This document shows, in pieces, positions 35,214 to 43,430 of a stretch of DNA of 53,141 nt. Numbering within the stretch: position 1 is the first letter of the stretch; every line of letters begins with the position of its first letter. The translations under genes and the position numbers were made by a program. The stretch is from Bacteroidota bacterium (GTDB taxonomy: Bacteria; Bacteroidota; Bacteroidia; Chitinophagales; Saprospiraceae), in the NCBI GenBank assembly GCA_963169455.1, contig CAUJDW010000032.1, forward strand, positions 1-53,141, given 5' to 3'. Under the pieces are notes generated by a model, which was given only the letters and a program-made list of their open reading frames with translations, was not told the DNA's origin and ran no database searches.

Positions 35214-36872
35214 CTACCAGCTCCCGCCGCCACCGCCGCCGAACCCGCCGCCCGAACTGCCGCCACCACCGCCCGAACTGCCGGGAGAACTGGAAAACGA
35301 ACTCTGCACCTTCTGCATCCCGGCGTCAAAGGAACTGGCGAATGACTCAAAGCTCTGGCTGCTTTTACTGTATTGATAAGAACTGCTGCTGTACCAGCCC
35401 GGCGGCTCTCCGAAGAGGCCTTCGAAATTTTGCGTCCACGCTTTGGCCATGCCGAAGGCGATAGCGAAAGGCAGGGTTTTTTCGAAATAAGCGGGGTCCT
35501 CGGCCAACAACCTTTCGATGCGGTTGCGGTCCGCCTTGTCGACAAACATTCGGAAGCCATAGAGCTGCCGGTATAATTCCATGCCTTCCTTGCTCTTCTT
35601 CAGCATGGGGCGGCGAATCAGGGCAGCCGCCACCGCGGCCAGAAACATGCCGCCGGATGCGGCAGATTGCTCCATGGACATGAAGAACAGGCCCAGAACG
35701 GCGCTGGCCACGGCAGCAACAGGTAGTACGCCCCATGCCATGCGGGATTGCGGGGTATGCAGTTTGCGATTCCGAACCTTTTGCTGTACCTGGCTTCGGG
35801 CAGTTCTCAGGGTGGTGTGGAATTGATCTTTCAGGTCGCTCAACCGCACCTCGTCACCGTCGCGGAAAAGGCGGTTGAAAACGGTGTATTCGTAATCGGG
35901 AAGGCCGGCGGGGAGGCTCTTAAGTTTGCTGAACTCAAAGTCTGTAGATGAGAAGATGCCGAGGAATTTTTCTTCTATTTCCCGGATGGCCAGATATCCC
36001 TGCCCGCCCCAGTAGGGAAGTAGCGATATGACATCCCGGTTGTCTGTTTTGTCGTCGATGAAAGCGCCTGCTTCGGCGGGGGGCAGCCCCTCGGGCGGGT
36101 AGTAATGCGCCATTCCGGCGAAGGGCTCGTCGCGGCCATAACGGAAGAAAAGCCAGCCCAGCAGGCCCAGCAGGGCCCCCGGAATACCGAGCAGGCCGTA
36201 ATGGTGCAAAAAAGACTCGAATTCGGAAGGCCGCCTGATGAAATCTACCGGCAGGCGGATGGCTATGGTCAGGCCTTCTCCCGCGGCGAAAGGGCGGGTG
36301 GCGCTGCCGGCGAGAATGCCGTTCGCCCATCTTGCACTGGCGTCGCTGCCCTGTTGCCCGGCATAACCGGTGAACACCTGATAATCATCCGGTGAGAGGC
36401 TCAGGTTTTCCGGTAGTTGTATCCGGTAGTTCAGGGCGTTAATCGGAACCTCCCACTCATTGCCGGTGAGGTTCCAGTAAAATTCCGTATGGTTTTCCTC
36501 GAAGAGCCAGGCCCTCTTCACTTTATAGGTAAGGATATAGCGTTGCCGGCCTTCCACATACAAGTCCGGGTGGCCGATGCGTATCCGCAGCACGCCGCCC
36601 TCCCGTTCGCGCCTGAACGGCCGGCCTTCTGCGGAAACATCATAAATGCTGATGTCGTACTTCCTGCCTTTTATCCGGAAGCGGTAGGGAATGGCCCGGT
36701 AGATGCCGTGCCGGGCTTCGGAAAAAGTGACGTCGATCGTTTCCGTGACTTCAAAGTAACCGCTTTTGTCAATCCGGATGCGGATGTCGAACTGATCAAT
36801 GACGAAGTATTCGGCAAAAGCAGCGCCCCGGAAAAAAAACAGCAGCGAAAGGGCAAGAAAATATTTCGGCAT
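35214..36872 (-). CDS. DUF2207 family membrane protein
   Basis: A 552-residue protein. Signal peptide MPKYFLALSLLFFFRGAAFA, then an extracytoplasmic domain with FDIRIRIDKSGYFEVTETID and ARHGIYRAIPYRF, the defining start of DUF2207. A membrane helix near residue 240 (GIPGALLGLLGWLFFRYG), a cytoplasmic domain with two more helices (WGVLPVAAVASAVLGLFF and following) and a Gly/Ser-rich end finishing GGGGGGSW complete the family layout. ATG 36872 is chosen because it starts at the signal peptide; the longer frame would run into lemA. DUF2207 and LemA genes are often paired; their shared role at the envelope is not established. Confidence 0.87.
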   Translation of the reverse strand: MPKYFLALSLLFFFRGAAFAEYFVIDQFDIRIRIDKSGYFEVTETIDVTFSEARHGIYRAIPYRFRIKGRKYDISIYDVSAEGRPFRREREGGVLRIRIGHPDLYVEGRQRYILTYKVKRAWLFEENHTEFYWNLTGNEWEVPINALNYRIQLPENLSLSPDDYQVFTGYAGQQGSDASARWANGILAGSATRPFAAGEGLTIAIRLPVDFIRRPSEFESFLHHYGLLGIPGALLGLLGWLFFRYGRDEPFAGMAHYYPPEGLPPAEAGAFIDDKTDNRDVISLLPYWGGQGYLAIREIEEKFLGIFSSTDFEFSKLKSLPAGLPDYEYTVFNRLFRDGDEVRLSDLKDQFHTTLRTARSQVQQKVRNRKLHTPQSRMAWGVLPVAAVASAVLGLFFMSMEQSAASGGMFLAAVAAALIRRPMLKKSKEGMELYRQLYGFRMFVDKADRNRIERLLAEDPAYFEKTLPFAIAFGMAKAWTQNFEGLFGEPPGWYSSSSYQYSKSSQSFESFASSFDAGMQKVQSSFSSSPGSSGGGGGSSGGGFGGGGGGSW

Positions 36873-36936
36873 CGGTGATTGTTTGCAAATGAAAGGGCTG
36901 TCGGTTCCTTCCTCCTGGCCGGACAAAGCGGCTTCG

Positions 36937-37494
36937 TCAAAATTCCACCCGGATGTTTTTGCGCTCCTCGCCCTCAATTTCAAAGTAAGGGGAAACAGTA
37001 AAGCCCCCCATCTGGGCGATGATCATGGAGGGGAAGGTTTCGACGTAGTTGTTGTTGTCGCGCACGACGGCGTTATAGTATCGCCGGGCATGCTGTATGT
37101 GGTCTTCAACATCGGCCAGTGACTGCTGCAGCTCCCGGAAGTTCTCGTTGGCCTTGAGGTTTGGATAATTTTCCGCCAGGGCGAAGATGCTCCGGATGCC
37201 AGCGCTTAATGCCTGTTCCGCCTGCGCCTGCCCTTCGGGGTCGCTTTGGGGAACAGCCTGCGCCTGGTTGCGCAGGTTTATGACTTTCTCCAGGGTCTCC
37301 TGCTCGTGCCGGGCGTAGCCCTTGACGGTATTGACGAGGTTGGGAATGAGGTCGTAGCGCCGTTTGAGCTGCACCGAAATGCTGCTCCAGGATTCCTCTA
37401 CCTGATTGCGGAGCCTGACGCCCTTGTTGTACATCATGATGCCCCAGACAGCCACAATGGCGATGATCGCGATGGATGCGAACAGAATATTCAT
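36937..37494 (-). CDS. lemA: LemA family protein
   Basis: A 185-residue protein of normal LemA length. An N-terminal membrane anchor (SIAIIAIVAVWGIMMY) is followed by the family signature NQVEESWSSISVQLKRRYDL and IPNLVNTVKGYARHEQETLE; the rest is predicted helical and ends YFEIEGEERKNIRVEF. It is the first gene of a lemA-DUF2207 pair with a 64-base gap. LemA proteins are membrane-anchored helical bundles of unclear function. Confidence 0.93.
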   Translation of the reverse strand: MNILFASIAIIAIVAVWGIMMYNKGVRLRNQVEESWSSISVQLKRRYDLIPNLVNTVKGYARHEQETLEKVINLRNQAQAVPQSDPEGQAQAEQALSAGIRSIFALAENYPNLKANENFRELQQSLADVEDHIQHARRYYNAVVRDNNNYVETFPSMIIAQMGGFTVSPYFEIEGEERKNIRVEF

Positions 37495-37595
37495 GCAATA
37501 TGGTTTTAGTGATGCCCTGCAAAAGGTTTTTATTCGATCGCTGAGGCTAATCTACGAATTTTCGAAGAACCACATCCAACCATTCAACCATCCAA

Positions 37596-38141
37596 TCACT
37601 CCCTCCGGTGGCTTCCAAACCGCGGGAGCAGCCTGTCCTTGTCCGAAAGAAGCACCTCATCCGGGCCGATCTCCCAGTCGATATTCAAAACCGGGTCATT
37701 GAAAACGATCCCGCCCTCGTGTTCTTTGGAATAGAAGTTGTCGCATTTGTAAAAAAACTCCGCCGTTTCGCTGAGCACGACATACCCGTGGGCGAATCCG
37801 CGCGGCACGTAAAGCTGCCACTTGTTCTCCTCGCTGAGCCGGATGCTGTACCACTGCCCGTACGTGGGAGAACCCTCGCGGAGGTCGGCCGCCACGTCCA
37901 GTACTTCTCCCTGGAGCACCCGCACCAGTTTGGCCTGGGCATAGGGCCCTGTCTGGTAGTGCAGGCCCCGCAGCACCCCATAGGTGGAGCGCGCCTGGTT
38001 GTCCTGTACGAAATGGCCCGTTATGCCGGCTTCTTCAAAGGTGCGCTGGTTGAAAGCTTCGAAGAAATAGCCGCGGGTGTCTTCCCATACTTTGGGCTTG
38101 AAGACTTTCAATCCGGGAATAGGGGTGTCGACAAATGGCAT
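37596..38141 (-). CDS. rfbC: dTDP-4-dehydrorhamnose 3,5-epimerase
   Basis: A 181-residue cupin-fold RmlC. GYFFEAFNQRTFEEAGI, FVQDNQARSTYGVLRGLHYQ (with the catalytic His of G-L-H-Y-Q) and VPRGFAHGYVVLSETAEFFY are diagnostic. It epimerises C3 and C5 of dTDP-4-keto-6-deoxyglucose. It starts only six bases after der ends, so it is probably transcribed from the der promoter. Separation from rfbD by lemA/DUF2207 is unusual for a rhamnose set. Confidence 0.93.
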   Translation of the reverse strand: MPFVDTPIPGLKVFKPKVWEDTRGYFFEAFNQRTFEEAGITGHFVQDNQARSTYGVLRGLHYQTGPYAQAKLVRVLQGEVLDVAADLREGSPTYGQWYSIRLSEENKWQLYVPRGFAHGYVVLSETAEFFYKCDNFYSKEHEGGIVFNDPVLNIDWEIGPDEVLLSDKDRLLPRFGSHRRE

Positions 38142-38147
38142 TGGTGC

Positions 38148-39455
38148 TTATTTCTGTCGGAAAAAAACGGCGATCGGAACCCCCGTGAAGTTGAAATGCT
38201 TCCGCAACTGGTTCTCCAGATAGTTGCGGTAGCTGTCCTTCAGGTGTTTGGGGTGGTTGCAAAAGAAAGCGAAGGCCGGAAAGTAGGTCGGCAGTTGCGT
38301 GACGTATTTGATCTTGATGAAACGGCCGCGGTGGGCAGGCGGCGGGTATCGCTCGATGGCCTCCAGCATCACCTCGTTGAGCTCGGAAGTCTTGATCTTG
38401 CGGCTCCGGTTCTCATACACTTCCAGGGCCGTTTCGATGGCTTTGAAGATGCGCGTTTTGTCGGTGGCGGAAATGAAAATGATGGGCACATCGGTGAAGG
38501 GGGCGATCCGCTTGTGCAGCTCTTCTTCGTAATCGCGGGCCGTATTGGTTTCCTTTTCCACCAGGTCCCACTTGTTGACCAGCAGGACGATGCCTTTGTT
38601 GCGCCTTTGCGCCAGGCGGAAAATGCTCATGTCCTGAGCTTCCATGCCCTGCTGCGCATCGATCATCAGCAGGCACACATCGGCCTCTTCAATGGCCTTA
38701 ATGGCCCGCATGACGGAATAAAATTCCAGATTCTCCGCCACCTTCGACTTCTTGCGGATGCCGGCCGTGTCGATCAGCAGGAATTCCTTGCCGAACTTGG
38801 TGTATTTGGTGTGGATGGAATCCCTTGTAGTACCTGCGATATCCGTAACGATATTGCGCTCTTCCCCCAGCAGGGCGTTGGTCAGTGATGACTTGCCGAC
38901 ATTGGGCTGCCCGACAATGGCGAATTTGGGCAGCGCGCCTTCCTCCGGCTCTTCATCTGCATCGATATGCTCCGCCACGGCGTCCAGCAGTTCGCCCGAA
39001 CCGCTGCCGGTCAGCGACGACAGAAAGTAGGTCTCTTCAAAACCCAGGCTCCAGAATTCGTTCGCCTCCATCATCCGGGCGCTGTTGTCCACCTTGTTGA
39101 CGGCCAGGAAAACGGGTTTCTTCGACCGGCGAAGCATGTCGGCTATGTCCTCATCCAGGTCGGTGATGCCCGTGGTGACATCCACCATGAGGATAATGGC
39201 CCGGGCTTCTTCGATGGCGATTTCCACCTGCGAACGAATGGCCGCTTCGAAAACGTCGTCCGAATCCTTGACGAAACCGCCCGTGTCCACCACCGTGAAA
39301 GTCTTGCCGTTCCAGAAACTGCTGCCGTACTGCCGGTCGCGCGTCACCCCGCTGGTGTCGTCAATAATGGCCTGCCGCTCCCCGATAAGGCGGTTGTAAA
39401 ATGTCGATTTCCCCACATTGGGCCGCCCGACGATCGCTACGATATTGTTACTCAT
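38148..39455 (-). CDS. der: Ribosome biogenesis GTPase Der (EngA)
   Basis: A 435-residue protein with the two tandem GTPase domains unique to Der: GRPNVGKST / DTGG / NKVD in the first and GQPNVGKSS / DTAGIRKKSK / NKWD in the second, followed by a KH-like domain with the F-x-K-I-K-Y-V-T-Q strand. It acts in 50S subunit maturation. The length is normal. A perfect -7 box TATCTTTG lies on the - strand at 39475-39482, 20 bases upstream of the start. Confidence 0.97.
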   Translation of the reverse strand: MSNNIVAIVGRPNVGKSTFYNRLIGERQAIIDDTSGVTRDRQYGSSFWNGKTFTVVDTGGFVKDSDDVFEAAIRSQVEIAIEEARAIILMVDVTTGITDLDEDIADMLRRSKKPVFLAVNKVDNSARMMEANEFWSLGFEETYFLSSLTGSGSGELLDAVAEHIDADEEPEEGALPKFAIVGQPNVGKSSLTNALLGEERNIVTDIAGTTRDSIHTKYTKFGKEFLLIDTAGIRKKSKVAENLEFYSVMRAIKAIEEADVCLLMIDAQQGMEAQDMSIFRLAQRRNKGIVLLVNKWDLVEKETNTARDYEEELHKRIAPFTDVPIIFISATDKTRIFKAIETALEVYENRSRKIKTSELNEVMLEAIERYPPPAHRGRFIKIKYVTQLPTYFPAFAFFCNHPKHLKDSYRNYLENQLRKHFNFTGVPIAVFFRQK

Positions 39456-39474
39456 GTTTCTTGAATAAAGGGCA

Positions 39475-39482
39475 CAAAGATA
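39475..39482 (-). promoter_or_regulatory. Predicted -7 promoter element for der-rfbC
   Basis: TATCTTTG on the - strand matches the Bacteroidota TAnnTTTG box exactly. I see no good TTTG at -33, so the call rests on the -7 box and its position 20 bases before the der start. Confidence 0.5.
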
Positions 39483-39510
39483 GGATTTTTCAGTGAGAGT
39501 GGGGTTATTA

Positions 39511-39600
39511 GGTCGTAAGGTCTAAAGGTCGTAAGGCTTGCCCGGCTCGCAGAGACGGGTCGTAAGGCTTGCCGGCCTTGACCTCCTGACCTCCTGACCT
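39511..39600. repeat. Composite spacer repeat, copy A (AAGGTC units plus CTCGCAGAGACGGG)
   Basis: Tandem variants of GGTCGTAA and GGTCTAAA run into GCTTGCCCGGCTCGCAGAGA followed by CGGGT. The mirrored words TTGACC and CTCCTGACCT follow at 39578-39600. The same composite sits on the other side of era at 40514-40582 in the same orientation. The CTCGCAGAGACGG word recurs at 42493-42506 and inverted at 46146-46158. Confidence 0.55.
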
Positions 39601-39610
39601 TTTTATAACC

Positions 39611-40507
39611 TTACCCCCCATACCCGAAATGCCTCAGCATCCGGTCGTCGTCCCGCCAGTTGTCCTTGACCTTGACGTGCATTTCCAGGAAGACTTTTTT
39701 TTCCAGGAACTTTTCAATGTCCTTGCGGGCTTCGGCCCCCAGTTTTTTCATGGCGCTGCCACCCTTGCCGATGAGGATGGCTTTTTGAGTGTTGCGCGCC
39801 ACGTATATCTCGGCGCTGATGCGCACCAGCGGTTCGCCCTTTGTCGTTTGCTCTTCTTTAAATGCCGTGACGGCTACCTCACAGGAGTAGGGGATTTCCT
39901 GGTGGTAAAGCTCCAGGATGTTCTCGCGGATGATCTCGCTGATGAAAAAGCGCTCCGGGCGGTCGGTGAGCTGGTCTTTGGGGTAGTATTCGGGGCCTTC
40001 GGGCAGGTACTGGATGATGAGCTCCAGCAGCTTGTCGGTATTGGTCTTGTGCAGTGCGGAAATGGGAATGGTTTCCCGGAAGGGCGCCCATTCATTCCAC
40101 TGCCTGATGAGCTGCAGGAGCTGCGCCTCCCCGGCCAGGTCGATCTTGTTGATCACCAGAAACAAGGGGGCTTCCACCGTTTTGAGCCTTTCGATAACGG
40201 GGTCGTCCTCCCGGTATTTTTCCCCCGGCTCGGTCACGAATAACATGATGTCGGCGTCCTCGAATGTCGAGTTGACGAAGCGGTTCATCATCTCCTGCAT
40301 CTTATAGGCCGGATCCCTGATGATGCCCGGCGTGTCGGAGAAAACGAGCTGGAAATCCTCCCCGCTGAGAATGCCGATGATCCTGTGCCTCGTGGTCTGA
40401 GGCTTGTTGGTGATGATGGACATGCGCTCGCCCAGCAAGGCGTTCATCAGGGTTGATTTGCCGACATTGGGCCTGCCAATGATGTTGATGAATCCGGATT
40501 TATGCAT
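39611..40507 (-). CDS. era: GTPase Era
   Basis: A 298-residue protein: one GTPase domain with GRPNVGKSTLMNALLGERM, DTPGI and NKIDL, then a KH domain with KAILIGKGGSAMKKLGAEAR, which binds the 3' end of 16S rRNA. It assists 30S assembly. The length is normal, and the C-terminus is DRMLRHFGYGG. The gene is bordered on both sides by copies of the same composite repeat and is separate from der, so it probably has its own promoter, though no clear -7 box is visible. Confidence 0.97.
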   Translation of the reverse strand: MHKSGFINIIGRPNVGKSTLMNALLGERMSIITNKPQTTRHRIIGILSGEDFQLVFSDTPGIIRDPAYKMQEMMNRFVNSTFEDADIMLFVTEPGEKYREDDPVIERLKTVEAPLFLVINKIDLAGEAQLLQLIRQWNEWAPFRETIPISALHKTNTDKLLELIIQYLPEGPEYYPKDQLTDRPERFFISEIIRENILELYHQEIPYSCEVAVTAFKEEQTTKGEPLVRISAEIYVARNTQKAILIGKGGSAMKKLGAEARKDIEKFLEKKVFLEMHVKVKDNWRDDDRMLRHFGYGG

Positions 40508-40513
40508 AGGTGT

Positions 40514-40582
40514 AGGTTGTAAGGTCTAAAGGTCTAAAGGTCGTAAGGTCTTAAGGCTTGCCCGGCTTGCAGAGACGGGTCG
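40514..40582. repeat. Composite spacer repeat, copy B
   Basis: GGTCTAAA/GGTCGTAA tandem units followed by AAGGCTTGCCCGGCTTGCAG and AGACGGGTCGT. It differs from copy A by a C to T in CTCGCAG and by one extra unit. Confidence 0.55.
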
Positions 40583-40677
40583 TGTGGTCGGCGGGTTGGG
40601 GGCCTGCCATCCAGCCATTTTTACCCGCCGAAGCCACCCCTGGGATACCCTTCTGAATAGGGGCAGGGGGGAGCCAT

Positions 40678-41265
40678 TCATCCATTCAAATACCGCCGCT
40701 GCTCCCCATACACCAGCGCCTCCACCATCTTGAGCACCCCCCTCGGCTTGTGGGGCCGCCAGTTGAGCCCATTGAATTTCGGGCCAAAATTGACGTAGTG
40801 ATGAAGCTGGGTGCTACGCATTTCTTCGGAAACGTGGTCCAGCGTATTGAGCAGGCAGATCCAGCCGCCTTCCTCGGCGACGTCTTCATACCATTCCTCG
40901 TAATAGCAGTCATCCGAACCGTGAAAGTTGAAGACGTTTTCGCAGATGAGGATGTATTTGATGATCCCCTCGTCCCGCATGTAGTCCACCACTTTTCGTT
41001 TGAGGTACATGATGTCGTTGGCCAGGCAGTCGTTCCACTCCCCGATCAGCTCGATGATGCTGTAGCCCAGCTCATAATCTACATAAATGACTTTGAGGTA
41101 GAGCGTATCCGAACCCATCTCATCCCATTGCGGGTGGATGAAATAATTGTACACCCGGTTGGTGAACCGAAACTCGTCGTATTCCCGCCCGAAAAAAGGG
41201 GACCGCTCATCCTCTGCCGCGACGTATGCGTCGCGCCACCTGTAATACGGTTCAATGTCGTGCAT
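40678..41265 (-). CDS. Conserved-looking hypothetical protein, acidic and aromatic-rich
   Basis: A 195-residue soluble protein with no signal peptide or helix and no motif I can name. It is rich in Tyr, Trp, Asp and Glu (for example YYEEWYEDVAEEGGWICLLN), and ends with a basic stretch (NWRPHKPRGVLKMVEALVYG). The coding frame is consistent from 41265 to 40678 and codon use matches its neighbours, so it is likely real. It lies between era and a DUF3667 gene; no function is proposed. Confidence 0.65.
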   Translation of the reverse strand: MHDIEPYYRWRDAYVAAEDERSPFFGREYDEFRFTNRVYNYFIHPQWDEMGSDTLYLKVIYVDYELGYSIIELIGEWNDCLANDIMYLKRKVVDYMRDEGIIKYILICENVFNFHGSDDCYYEEWYEDVAEEGGWICLLNTLDHVSEEMRSTQLHHYVNFGPKFNGLNWRPHKPRGVLKMVEALVYGEQRRYLNG

Positions 41266-41419
41266 GCCGGTTTTGAATTAGTTGCTACACATCGCTTTTC
41301 CTGGTTGTGAAAACACCCCGCCGCAGGCCATTGTTTTTTTTTCCTCAGAGCTGCTCATAAAATAAGTTGCGCTCCTTGGGGCGCCTAAATTGCCGCGCCG
41401 AAAGGCAGTTGCCCCTTGT

Positions 41420-42211
41420 TCAGTTTGCAAATATTGTGGAGGCCAGCATATAGATAATGACGCCCACAAATGCAATGAGGGTAATGCCTATATACATCAG
41501 CATGAACCCAAAAACCTGGGTCAGAAAGCTTTTCCAGGCGGCCCGCCCGTACCCGATCCCGAAAAGCTGCCGGAAACCGAAGGTGTAGTAAATAATGGAC
41601 AGCAGTATGGAAGATGGAAAGAGAATGCCTGTGGCTTTCGGGAAAATAATGAAAATGGGAACCATGATCAATCCGATGAGCGACAACTGTGCAGTCCAGT
41701 ATGCATTGATGGCCAGATGCTCGGCATAATTGTAGGCCCGCTTCCGGAATAAACGGAAGGAAAGCAGCCCCAGAAAGGGCACGGTAAGCAGTGAAATCAG
41801 ATGGAGGTAGGGTTTGATCTTTTCCTGCACCATCTGCTGGGAAAGCCGGCTGCGCTCCGATGGTTCGATGCCCATGGCCTGCTCCTGCACCGAAATGATC
41901 TGATCCTGCTGCTGTTCAAAAAGCCCGGACCAGACCATGGCCACTGTAGCCAGGGTGGCCAATACAAACAGATACCGCACCGGATGGTAAAACCGCCTTC
42001 GCCGGCCTTCCAGATACTCCCGCACTACCGGCCCTGGTTCGGACATCAGCCGGCGCGCAGTATACCAAAACCCCCGCTCCAGATTGGTAATGGCCTGAAT
42101 GAACTCCCCGAGCATGTGCCGCACCGTCAGCCGCTCCGCAATGGCTTGCTGGCCACAGGCGCTGCAAAAAGAGCCATGCAGCACCGCCTCACAGTTTTTA
42201 CATTGCTCCAT
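41420..42211 (-). CDS. DUF3667 membrane protein with N-terminal zinc ribbon
   Basis: A 263-residue protein. The start CKNCEAVLHGSFCSACGQ has four cysteines in a C-x2-C...C-x2-C zinc ribbon, followed by LTVRHMLGEFIQAITNLERG and GPVVREYLEGRRRRFYHPVR, the DUF3667 signature. About five membrane helices follow. The family is common in Bacteroidota and uncharacterised. ATG 42211 is followed at once by the zinc ribbon, which fixes the start. Confidence 0.87.
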   Translation of the reverse strand: MEQCKNCEAVLHGSFCSACGQQAIAERLTVRHMLGEFIQAITNLERGFWYTARRLMSEPGPVVREYLEGRRRRFYHPVRYLFVLATLATVAMVWSGLFEQQQDQIISVQEQAMGIEPSERSRLSQQMVQEKIKPYLHLISLLTVPFLGLLSFRLFRKRAYNYAEHLAINAYWTAQLSLIGLIMVPIFIIFPKATGILFPSSILLSIIYYTFGFRQLFGIGYGRAAWKSFLTQVFGFMLMYIGITLIAFVGVIIYMLASTIFAN

Positions 42212-42292
42212 TACGGTAATTCAATTTTGGATTAGTTTTGTCGCCAATAAAGTTAGAAAAAACATCCAGGAACATACACCGTCCTGCTTTGT

Positions 42293-42300
42293 TATCTTTG
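42293..42300 (+). promoter_or_regulatory. Predicted -7 promoter element upstream of the NadR-like gene
   Basis: TATCTTTG is a perfect Bacteroidota -7 box. No matching -33 TTTG is seen at the expected distance. It implies an untranslated leader of about 220 bases containing the stem-loop at 42392-42443 and a copy of a dispersed repeat. The rest of the 42212-42527 spacer shows no gene. Confidence 0.5.
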
Positions 42301-42391
42301 TGCCGCCCTGTAACCCCAAGAGAGACTGGGAGATCGGGAGAGGGGGAGCGAGGTGAGCCCCGGCTGGAGCCTGAAACCATGGCCGCGGACA

Positions 42392-42443
42392 AGTCACGGG
42401 GTGGCTGAACTTCAGCAAAATCAAGGCAAGCCACCCCGTGACT
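42392..42443. repeat. Perfect 15-base inverted repeat
   Basis: Arms AGTCACGGGGTGGCT (42392-42406) and AGCCACCCCGTGACT (42429-42443) enclose 22 bases. It falls in the leader of the NadR-like gene. There is no T-run, so it is not an ordinary terminator. Confidence 0.6.
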
Positions 42444-42527
42444 GGCCTGCCCCGCCCTCGCTGCGCTCAGCCGGGTAAAAAACTTTTATCCGGCTCGCAG
42501 AGACGGATGAAACCGCCAAGCGCTACC

Positions 42528-43040
42528 ATGCACCGCATCCTCTTCACCGGCCCGGAATCCACCGGAAAATCAGAAATAGCGCGCCTGCTGGCCGAGCACT
42601 ACCATACGGCCTGGGTTCCGGAGTATGCCCGCGAGTACCTGGAAAAGCTGGGGCAGCCCTACCGGGAAGCAGACCTGTTGCTCATCGCCAAAAGGCAACT
42701 GGCTTTGGAAGACCAGCTCGCCCCGCTGTCCAGCCGCTTCCTCTTCGTCGACACCGGCATGCTGGTGATGAAGGTCTGGTCCGAATACAAATACGGCCGC
42801 TGCCACCCCTGGATACTGGAGCAACTCCAAACCCGCCACTACAGCCTCCGCGTCCTCTGCGGCATCGACATCCCCTGGGCCCCCGACCCCCAACGCGAAA
42901 ACCCCAACGAACGACAGGAACTCTATGACATCTACCTGCAGGAGCTGAAGTCCCTGGGGGCGCCCTTTATCGAGTTGTGGGGCAACCGCCAGGAAAGGCT
43001 TGAGCGGATGCGCAAGGCCATGGAAGGACTGGGTGGGTAA
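42528..43040 (+). CDS. NadR kinase-domain-like ATPase (AAA_28)
   Basis: A 170-residue P-loop protein. MHRILFTGPESTGKSEIARL holds Walker A (GPESTGKS), the same variant as in the ribosylnicotinamide-kinase domain of NadR; WVPEYAREYLEKLG and FVDTGMLVMKVWSE (Walker B region) follow, and DIPWAPDPQRENPNERQEL matches the NadR lid. The adenylyltransferase domain is absent. The likely reaction is phosphorylation of a nucleoside-like vitamin, nicotinamide riboside being the default. The TPP-riboswitch-linked receptor gene downstream raises a thiamin-related alternative. ATG 42528 is chosen; the upstream extension lies in repeat sequence. Confidence 0.8.
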   Translation: MHRILFTGPESTGKSEIARLLAEHYHTAWVPEYAREYLEKLGQPYREADLLLIAKRQLALEDQLAPLSSRFLFVDTGMLVMKVWSEYKYGRCHPWILEQLQTRHYSLRVLCGIDIPWAPDPQRENPNERQELYDIYLQELKSLGAPFIELWGNRQERLERMRKAMEGLGG

Positions 43041-43043
43041 TGG

Positions 43044-43117
43044 GTTATTGTTATATGGCTATATTGCCATATTGTTATATTGTTATATTGTTATATTGTT
43101 ATATTGTTATATTGTTA
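43044..43117 (+). repeat. Octanucleotide tandem array, left block
   Basis: Begins with GTTATATG, GCTATATT and GCCATATT variants, then five perfect GTTATATT units (43074-43113) and a partial unit. It starts four bases after the NadR-like stop codon. Confidence 0.85.
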
Positions 43118-43158
43118 AGGATTTGAAATTTAATTGTTTGTGTTTAAAATTATAGCTA

Positions 43159-43289
43159 CCAGTTGTGCTAGTTAAATTCGCCAATGCCCGAAATTTGGGC
43201 ATCCCTCGCACCGCCTCCCGGCCTCCTAAAGGAGGAGCACCCTCCCAAATGCCCAAATTCCGGGACTCCAGAAAAACTAGCACAACTGG
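43159..43289. mobile_element. MITE-like 131-bp hairpin element with 8-bp target duplication
   Basis: Perfect 15-base terminal inverted repeats CCAGTTGTGCTAGTT (43159-43173) and AACTAGCACAACTGG (43275-43289) are flanked on both sides by TATAGCTA (43151-43158 and 43290-43297). Inside, CCCGAAATTTGGGCAT (43187-43202) pairs with ATGCCCAAATTCCGGG (43249-43264) with one mismatch, and CCTCC-TAAA-GGAGG forms the apex. The element carries no gene. It is GC-richer than the AT-rich array it sits in. Confidence 0.75.
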
Positions 43290-43428
43290 TATAGCTATGT
43301 AGCCATACAGCAATATAACCATATAGCCATATAGCCATACAGCCATACAGCAATATAGCCATATAGCCATATAGCCATAGCCATATAGCAATATAGCCAT
43401 AGCCATATAGCCATATAACAATATAACC
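43290..43428 (-). repeat. Octanucleotide tandem array, right block (inverted orientation)
   Basis: Read on the - strand it is a run of GCTATATG, GCTATATT, GCTGTATG, GTTATATT and shortened GCTATG units, the same family as the left block but inverted. The array ends two bases before the predicted -7 box of the TPP riboswitch transcript. Confidence 0.8.
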
Positions 43429-43430
43429 CT

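Noticed and set aside
43044-43428. Possible CRISPR array
   Set aside because: Units are eight bases in direct tandem with no unique spacers, and no cas genes are in the window.
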